10,528 nucleotides of DNA, from the NCBI GenBank assembly GCA_035528275.1, contig DATKYV010000174.1, positions 1 through 10,528 of the forward strand, read 5' to 3'. The notes beneath the pieces were generated by a model that saw only the letters and a program-made list of their open reading frames with translations, ran no database searches and was not told the origin of the DNA. The DNA comes from DATKYV01 sp035528275 (GTDB lineage: Bacteria > Acidobacteriota > Terriglobia > UBA7540). Each line of letters begins with the position of its first letter. The first letter of the stretch is position 1. This document shows, piece after piece, positions 7,620 to 10,528 of this stretch. Position numbers and translations under genes: made by a program.

Positions 7620-7776
7620 TGACCTGCAAGCGCCTTTCCTTCGGCGCGGCCTGGTCTTTGTCCCGGCGGGCTCCGCGGCGTTCCACTTCTATGGCGGCAA
7701 CCGCCTTGGCGACGACCCCTTTCCGAATTGGCTGATTGCGCTGAACGCGGAAACGGGCGAGCGCGTCTGGTATTGA
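7603..7776 (+). pseudogene. Internal fragment of a PQQ-dependent (quinoprotein) dehydrogenase
   Basis: A 57-codon open stretch between two stops reads, near its centre, RGLVFVPAGSAAFHFYGG, then NRLGDDPFPNWLIALNAETG and ERVWY. This is the pattern of PQQ-binding beta-propeller dehydrogenases of the membrane glucose dehydrogenase type, in which GLVFV-x-x-GS, FYG-x-(N/D)R-x-GD and (L/I)AL-(D/N)A-x-TG are typical blade sequences. It has no start, signal or catalytic residues, and corresponds to a small piece of a protein normally several hundred residues long. The frame ends at TGA 7774-7776, which is also the first three bases of the insertion-sequence end, so the insertion cut the gene here. Upstream it is cut at or before a TGA at 7600. 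The recognition is by motif only but quite specific. Confidence 0.65.
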
Positions 7777-8015
7777 CCTGCCCCCTGTTGTTATACCACT
7801 CCCTGTGTAAGTCCTTGTGCGGTTTCTGCCGGGTGGAGCGGAACGGAACCCGGTAGAAACGACAGAATCGCTTCCGGTGCTGGCGCCCGGTACGCCAACG
7901 CGCTGTGCGGCCGCGGGCGGATTACTCCCCATAAACGCCCTAGTGTTGACTGAGGTTCCCCAACTCCTGGATCGTCGCCGACTCGGAAACTATCCCAGCG
8001 CCTTGCGGCTCTTCC
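7774..8015 (-). mobile_element. Decayed 3' end of an IS3-type insertion sequence (transposase C-terminus plus terminal repeat)
   Basis: On the minus strand the segment about 7794-7925 encodes RPHSALAYRAPAPEAILSF, the C-terminal hallmark of integrase-core transposases of the IS3/IS481 type (usual form RPHSALGYRPPAPEA). The frame stops at TAA (7791-7793), only 17 bases from TGACCTGCCCCC (7774-7785), which looks like an IS terminal inverted repeat. Farther upstream (about 7930-8015) the DNA still resembles the preceding conserved part (E-S-F-N-x-x-L-R-D-E-L-L) but with frame breaks and stops, so the transposase is dead. The other end of the element and any target duplication are not recognisable; the upstream boundary given is approximate. 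Confidence 0.6.
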
Positions 8016-8324
8016 TCTGACGTCGGCGGTCACTTGGCCGTGAAGTCGGCTTCCCGGGAACTGACCCACCACGCAGGAATCCTTATAGTTGCCCAGACGG
8101 TTTTTTTAGCCCAGGGTAAAAAGCAAGGTAAAAATGAGTAGGCATTGTTGTTTCGTCTCAACAGGTTGGACTTCAAAAACACATAACTGACAGTCATGAG
8201 GTCGAGGGTTCGAACCTCTCCACGTCCACCAATCTAACCCACTGAAAACAGGCAAGGGCGAAGTCAAAATTGCCGACAAAGCCGGGTTTCCTGGGGTCAA
8301 AAGCAGCTTTGTGGAAGTGGGGAC
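7777..8324. other. Gene-poor accessory scar
   Basis: These 548 bases hold the IS remnant (up to about 8015) and the tRNA 3' fragment (8182-8231). I see no intact gene. The stretches 8016-8181 and 8232-8324 show no recognisable coding sequence or terminator apart from short A-rich runs near 8101-8135. Longer frames here are antisense to the remnants and not credible genes. Confidence 0.5.
8182..8231 (+). tRNA. tRNA 3' part (anticodon arm, T arm, acceptor strand, CCA); 5' half missing
   Basis: The 3' half of a tRNA is clear: T arm GAGGG-TTCGAAC-CTCTC (8204-8220, one G-T pair), 3' acceptor strand CACGTCC (8221-8227), discriminator A and encoded CCA (8229-8231). Before it a five-base variable region AGGTC (8199-8203) and a possible anticodon arm CATAA-CTGACAG-TCATG (8182-8198, one A-C mismatch) can be drawn, with T33 and a GAC anticodon, formally Val. 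No 5' acceptor GGACGTG and no D arm precede it; GGAC at 8168-8171 gives only four pairs and leaves no room for a D arm. It is therefore a remnant, such as the attachment site left by an element that used a tRNA 3' end, and probably not functional. Confidence 0.6.
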
Positions 8325-8759
8325 TTAATTGACCCTTCTTGTCTCTGGGGGTGGTGCGGAGCGCGCTTGCTCTTCCCTGCGGCTCAGTACGTCCTCCGCT
8401 GCGCATCGCACAACATGACTGAGTTCGTTCCCCGTCAGGGGAGGCACGATGAAGTCAAACGCACCGCCGACAATGGCCTCCAGGTAGAGCCGGACATCCA
8501 CCAAGCGCGCCACCACGACCACATTTACGGGCTTTTGTGCCTCAGCCGCGAGCTTCACTACGTCCGCCCAATTGCCGCCGGGCAGTGCGCTCTCGGCAAA
8601 AACCAAGTGTGGTGGGTTCGGCCCCATCAGCAGGGGCAGTGCCTCCTGATAATTCCCCATCCATCGGACCTGCAAGGACTGCCCTTCCAAAGCCAGTGTC
8701 AGCGGGCCCACAGAGTCCGCAGGTTCGTGCAACAGCAGGGTGGAGATTTGGTCCTTCAT
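8325..8759 (-). CDS. Degenerate response-regulator receiver (pseudo-REC) domain protein
   Basis: A 144-residue single-domain protein with the beta/alpha pattern of a CheY-like receiver: beta1 ISTLLLHEP, beta3 PHLVFAESALPGG, beta4 VNVVVVARLVD, beta5 GAFDFIVPPLTG, ending in a helix and a Pro/Arg-rich tail. Each key position is changed. The acidic pair after beta1 is His-Glu (11-12), the phosphoacceptor Asp is Glu56, the conserved Thr/Ser after beta4 is Ala84 or Arg85, and the invariant Lys before the cis-Pro is Pro106. It should not take part in phosphotransfer; Glu56 could mimic the phosphorylated state. No output domain is attached. ATG 8757-8759 has AAAGG six bases upstream. It lies 75 bases after the 107-residue gene and may share its transcript. 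The fold call rests on sequence pattern only. Confidence 0.7.
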   Translation of the reverse strand: MKDQISTLLLHEPADSVGPLTLALEGQSLQVRWMGNYQEALPLLMGPNPPHLVFAESALPGGNWADVVKLAAEAQKPVNVVVVARLVDVRLYLEAIVGGAFDFIVPPLTGNELSHVVRCAAEDVLSRREEQARSAPPPETRRVN

Positions 8760-8834
8760 CGGGTACCTTTCTGTCCCGGAGGCCGATACCTGGGGTTCTC
8801 ATCGCAATAAGAATGCTGGCGCGGCGCCGCTGAT

Positions 8835-9158
8835 TCAAGAGAGTGATCCGGCACCATTGCCCTTTCTCCCGGAGGTCGTTTTGAGTGGATAGTGCAGGGC
8901 TCGGTATGCGTGGATATCCTGTTCTCCGACACGCAAGTGGCTTTCTGCGTGCGACTCGTGTGTTTCTCCTTCCAGCTCTTTCTGCAACCGCGCGAAACAG
9001 ACGCCTGGGCCATCCTGGAATTTCAAGGAACCCGCGCAAAACGACCCTGATTCGATCTGGACGGTGAATTCACGGCTCTCGCCGGGCGGGTCGATGACGT
9101 GAAAAGCATAAATACGAGAACTGATGGAATTATCTAAGCCGACATACTGTATGTGCAT
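8835..9158 (-). CDS. Conserved-type hypothetical protein, 107 residues
   Basis: Start ATG 9156-9158 is chosen because AAAGGA lies seven bases upstream; the frame is open for another 32 codons but that part is Arg/Ser-rich and unlike the rest. The protein begins MHIQYVGLDNSISSRIYAF and has an alternating beta-like first half (HVIDPPGESREFTVQIES, then LKFQDGPGVCFARLQKELEGE), a charged Glu/His-rich helix about 57-75, and a basic, Gly/Ser-rich tail after residue 92. There is no signal peptide or membrane segment, so it is probably cytoplasmic. The FxVxI/LKFQDGPxxCFARLQKEL pattern looks like a real small domain, but I cannot name a family. It precedes the pseudo-receiver gene by 75 bases on the same strand and may be co-transcribed with it. 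Confidence 0.7.
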   Translation of the reverse strand: MHIQYVGLDNSISSRIYAFHVIDPPGESREFTVQIESGSFCAGSLKFQDGPGVCFARLQKELEGETHESHAESHLRVGEQDIHAYRALHYPLKTTSGRKGNGAGSLS

Positions 9159-9396
9159 GCTAGCATCCTTTCGTGATCTCGGTGAGCGTGGAACAATTAC
9201 ATCCCTCCTGAGCAATCGGTGTGAAGGCTTCGCGCTTGCGTCCTCGTGCCGCATTCACGGGGGGCCGAACCTGAATGACTGTTTACGACCGGTGTCGGAG
9301 CGCCGGCTCTGGTACACCAGTCTCCCGATGGTCACCACTTCAATGCGCAGAGCTCGATGGCATGATCGACATGAGGTGGAACCCCGTGCGCGACGC
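9159..9396. other. Intergenic gap in the minus-strand gene row
   Basis: These 238 bases separate the 60-residue gene from the 107-residue gene. They contain the ribosome-binding site of the latter and presumably its promoter, but I find no convincing -35/-10 pair and no hairpin with a T-run. Frames across it look like chance. Confidence 0.35.
9166..9171 (-). promoter_or_regulatory. Ribosome-binding site deciding the start of the 107-residue protein
   Basis: AAAGGA on the minus strand is seven bases before ATG 9156-9158. The spacer and start codon together form the palindrome ATGCTAGCAT (9157-9166). This site favours the internal ATG over the longer open frame. Confidence 0.6.
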
Positions 9397-9579
9397 TCAG
9401 CCTCCACGTCTCTTCAGGGCGACTTCGTCCTCAACCACCTGGAAGACAGCCTCGGAAACCGTAAGCTTTCGCACCCCCACGCGGTAGAAATACACCATCG
9501 TATGATGGCGGTCGCATTCCAAGATCGTGCCCCATCCGTATTTGGAATGCCGAACGTATTGCCCATCCTTCAATTTCAT
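9397..9579 (-). CDS. Small SH3-like (DUF3553/CarD-N-like) protein, 60 residues
   Basis: A 60-residue protein, MKLKDGQYVRHSKYGWGTILECD followed by beta-rich HTMVYFYRVGVRKLTV and a basic end (ALKRRGG). The pattern 'G-x-x-V-(R/K)H-x-K-(Y/F/W)-G-x-G-x-(I/V)' is that of small SH3/Tudor-like barrels such as DUF3553 and the N-terminal part of CarD, which bind RNA polymerase or nucleic acid. The assignment is by pattern and tentative. There is no membrane segment. ATG 9577-9579 has only a weak GGG-type site, but the gene begins 15 bases after the stop of the RRM gene, so the two are very likely one operon with coupled translation. This suggests a shared role with RNA or transcription. Confidence 0.65.
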   Translation of the reverse strand: MKLKDGQYVRHSKYGWGTILECDRHHTMVYFYRVGVRKLTVSEAVFQVVEDEVALKRRGG

Positions 9580-9594
9580 TATTGGCCCAGGATT

Positions 9595-9921
9595 CTAGTA
9601 ACGGCCACCGCGATCGGAGCGGCCGTGGGAACCTCTGCCTCCGCCGCCTTGGGATCGGCCGAAGCCTGTGCGCTGGGGCTTCGCCTCATTTACGGTCAAC
9701 GGCCGGCCGTCCAGAATCTGACCGTTCAAACCGGCGATAGCTCGCTGGACATCTTCGCCCTCCGCCAGTTCGACAAAGCCGAAGCCGCGCGGCGTTCCCG
9801 TCAATTTGTCGCGAATCACCACTGCCGACGCAACTTGAAAGCCGGCGTTGATTACGAATTCGTTGAGTTGAGCGTCGCTGATGCTATGCGGAAGGTTACC
9901 TACAAAGAGCTTCGAAGCCAT
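9595..9921 (-). CDS. RRM-type RNA-binding protein with Gly/Arg-rich tail
   Basis: A 108-residue single RNA-recognition-motif protein. RNP2 is LFVGNL (5-10) and RNP1 is RGFGFVEL (45-52), with the aromatic residues that stack on RNA (Phe6, Phe47, Phe49) all present. The domain covers about 3-80 and ends in LDGRPLTVNEAKP. Residues 85-108 are a Gly/Arg/Ser-rich tail (GFGRSQGGGGRG...), as in the cyanobacterial and other bacterial Rbp proteins linked to cold or stress. ATG 9919-9921 is selected by GGAGG with a five-base spacer; the frame extends 19 codons further up (including an ATG at 9933) without better support. It is cytoplasmic and presumably binds single-stranded RNA or acts as an RNA chaperone. 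The 60-residue SH3-like gene follows after 15 bases. The 101 bases upstream may be a leader. Confidence 0.93.
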   Translation of the reverse strand: MASKLFVGNLPHSISDAQLNEFVINAGFQVASAVVIRDKLTGTPRGFGFVELAEGEDVQRAIAGLNGQILDGRPLTVNEAKPQRTGFGRSQGGGGRGSHGRSDRGGRY

Positions 9922-9926
9922 TCGAT

Positions 9927-9931
9927 CCTCC
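9927..9931 (-). promoter_or_regulatory. Strong ribosome-binding site of the RRM gene
   Basis: GGAGG on the minus strand, five bases before ATG 9919-9921. It is the best ribosome-binding site in the window and fixes the start at MASKLFVGNL rather than at the upstream ATG or the longer open frame. Confidence 0.7.
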
Positions 9932-10022
9932 ATTTGATGGCGGCCTTGGGAGGTCCGCCGGGTTAAGTTCACTGACAAAACTTGCCTGCGCAGGATGCCG
10001 CGGTCAGGGCCGCCTTTTCGTG

Positions 10023-10528
10023 CTAGGGGCGAAAGTTCGGTTTGTTCGCTACCCTCGCCTTTTGTTGCGCGGCCTGGTTCTCATCATCTGCTTTCTTTTG
10101 GCGGTCGATTTCTCGTTGGGGAGCTTCTTGCTCGTCCAGCTGGATCGCTTCGACGATAGCCTCCCGGGCCAGGGCATCCAGCCGCTTCGAAAACGCAACC
10201 AACCCAAAAGTCGGCTGGTACGAGGAACGGAAGAGGTTGATTGAGTACTGGGAGTCTTCCCAACGCGCGATGACCACCTCACTGTCGTTATAGACCTGGG
10301 ATGAAGAGAAGATGATTTCGGCCGCAGGCTTTGTGGCAGTTCCGTACTCAGTGGAAATCGCCTCAACCACGTCCTTCGTCGTCAGCCCTTGGGTTTTATA
10401 CCGATCGTAACTGACCACTATTCGGAAGAGCTCGCCATTGTAGAAGCTGAACAAGATGTTCCCAACCGGGTCCGCTTCAGGTGAAGAACTGAGAGAGAGC
10501 TCGGGCTGCCATTTCAGTTCTTGAATCA
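10023..10528 (-). CDS. Hypothetical protein, C-terminal part (5' end outside window)
   Basis: The frame is open to the window edge, giving 167 visible codons that read inward from IQELKWQPELSLSSSPEADP; the true start is outside, so the apparent TTG at 10452-10454 is internal. The visible part has an alpha/beta domain (FSFYNGELFRIVVSYDRYKT, DVVEAISTEYG, EVVIARWEDSQYSINLFRS, FGLVAFSKRLDALA) and a highly charged C-terminal helix rich in Gln, Glu, Lys and Ala (EAPQREIDRQKKADDENQ), probably a coiled coil, ending NKPNFRP. The fold with a Tyr/Phe-rich sheet and a helix that tests 'YG' resembles small periplasmic ligand-free domains in acidobacterial hypothetical proteins, but I cannot name the family. 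It lies 101 bases upstream of the RRM gene on the same strand, without a visible T-run terminator between. Confidence 0.75.
   Translation of the reverse strand, partial: IQELKWQPELSLSSSPEADPVGNILFSFYNGELFRIVVSYDRYKTQGLTTKDVVEAISTEYGTATKPAAEIIFSSSQVYNDSEVVIARWEDSQYSINLFRSSYQPTFGLVAFSKRLDALAREAIVEAIQLDEQEAPQREIDRQKKADDENQAAQQKARVANKPNFRP

Noticed and set aside
7555..7932. N-terminal extension of 126 codons on the FG-GAP gene
   Set aside because: The signal peptide begins at ATG 7552-7554. The upstream part is basic and low-complexity, and lies antisense to the PQQ-dehydrogenase and IS remnants.
8168..8231. A complete tRNA beginning at GGAC 8168
   Set aside because: Only four acceptor pairs form, and the 64-base length leaves no D arm; it is better described as a 3' remnant.
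8106..8300. Minus-strand ORF containing WWTWRGSNPRPHDCQ
   Set aside because: It is the reverse complement of the tRNA 3' end; this 'xRGSNPRPHD' pattern is a well-known spurious translation of tRNA antisense strands.
8194..8406. Minus-strand ORF ending VDVERFEPSTS
   Set aside because: Same cause in another frame: the end is antisense tRNA, and the rest overlaps the 3' end of the pseudo-receiver gene in a different frame.
8819..8830. CGCGGCGCCGC palindrome between the 107-residue gene and the pseudo-receiver gene as a terminator
   Set aside because: There is no loop and no following T-run on the minus strand; ordinary GC-rich sequence.
9185..9215. Start-stop mini-ORF (ATG TAA) after AGGAGGG on the minus strand
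   Set aside because: The ribosome-binding sequence directly abuts the ATG, which is too close for initiation; likely chance.
9124..9966. 280-codon + strand ORF across the RRM and 60-residue genes
   Set aside because: It is antisense to a gene with RNP1/RNP2 motifs and a strong ribosome-binding site; no domain is visible in its translation.
1..10528. CRISPR array, phage genes, restriction or toxin-antitoxin modules
   Set aside because: No regularly spaced direct repeats and no characteristic domains were seen on either strand.

Overview
The window looks like part of an Acidobacteriota chromosome, probably from soil or a metagenome assembly. DNA is moderately GC-rich. The clues are an Oar-like TonB-dependent receptor, a sulfatase-fold hydrolase fused to TPR repeats, a secreted TPR protein, a CRTAC1-type FG-GAP/ASPIC-UnbV protein, and several small hypothetical proteins of a kind I associate with that phylum. 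This assignment rests on gene content only.

Left part (1-5877), envelope genes. The C-terminal end of an outer-membrane receptor (+) is followed by a REP-like hairpin and a clear intrinsic terminator. Convergent to it is a secreted alkaline-phosphatase-superfamily 'sulfatase' with a TPR tail (-). It has Thr where true sulfatases have the formylglycine Cys/Ser. Divergent from that gene, across 373 bases that may hold a small ORF and a 14-bp palindrome, is an exported 499-residue TPR protein (+).

Middle (5878-8324). A secreted seven-repeat FG-GAP protein with a C-terminal ASPIC/UnbV domain (-) comes first. Upstream of it lies a gene graveyard: about 50 codons of a PQQ-dependent dehydrogenase (+) end exactly where a TGACCTGCCCCC insertion-sequence end begins. 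That end carries the decayed C-terminus of an IS3-type transposase (-). Further on is the 3' part of a tRNA (T arm, acceptor strand, CCA) without a recognisable 5' half.

Right part (8325-10528), five small genes all on the minus strand. In transcription order they are a 5'-truncated conserved hypothetical protein, an RRM RNA-binding protein, a 60-residue SH3-like protein 15 bases behind it, a 107-residue hypothetical protein, and a degenerate response-regulator receiver domain. The RRM/60-residue pair looks like an operon, and the last two genes may be another.

The receptor, hydrolase, TPR protein and FG-GAP protein all appear to be exported, so they could contribute to uptake or processing of a surface or extracellular polymer. 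That link is inferred from proximity only. I see no CRISPR array, phage module or intact mobile element. The most noteworthy items are the Thr-type sulfatase-TPR fusion, the pseudo-receiver, the RRM/SH3-like pair and the layered scar at 7603-8231.
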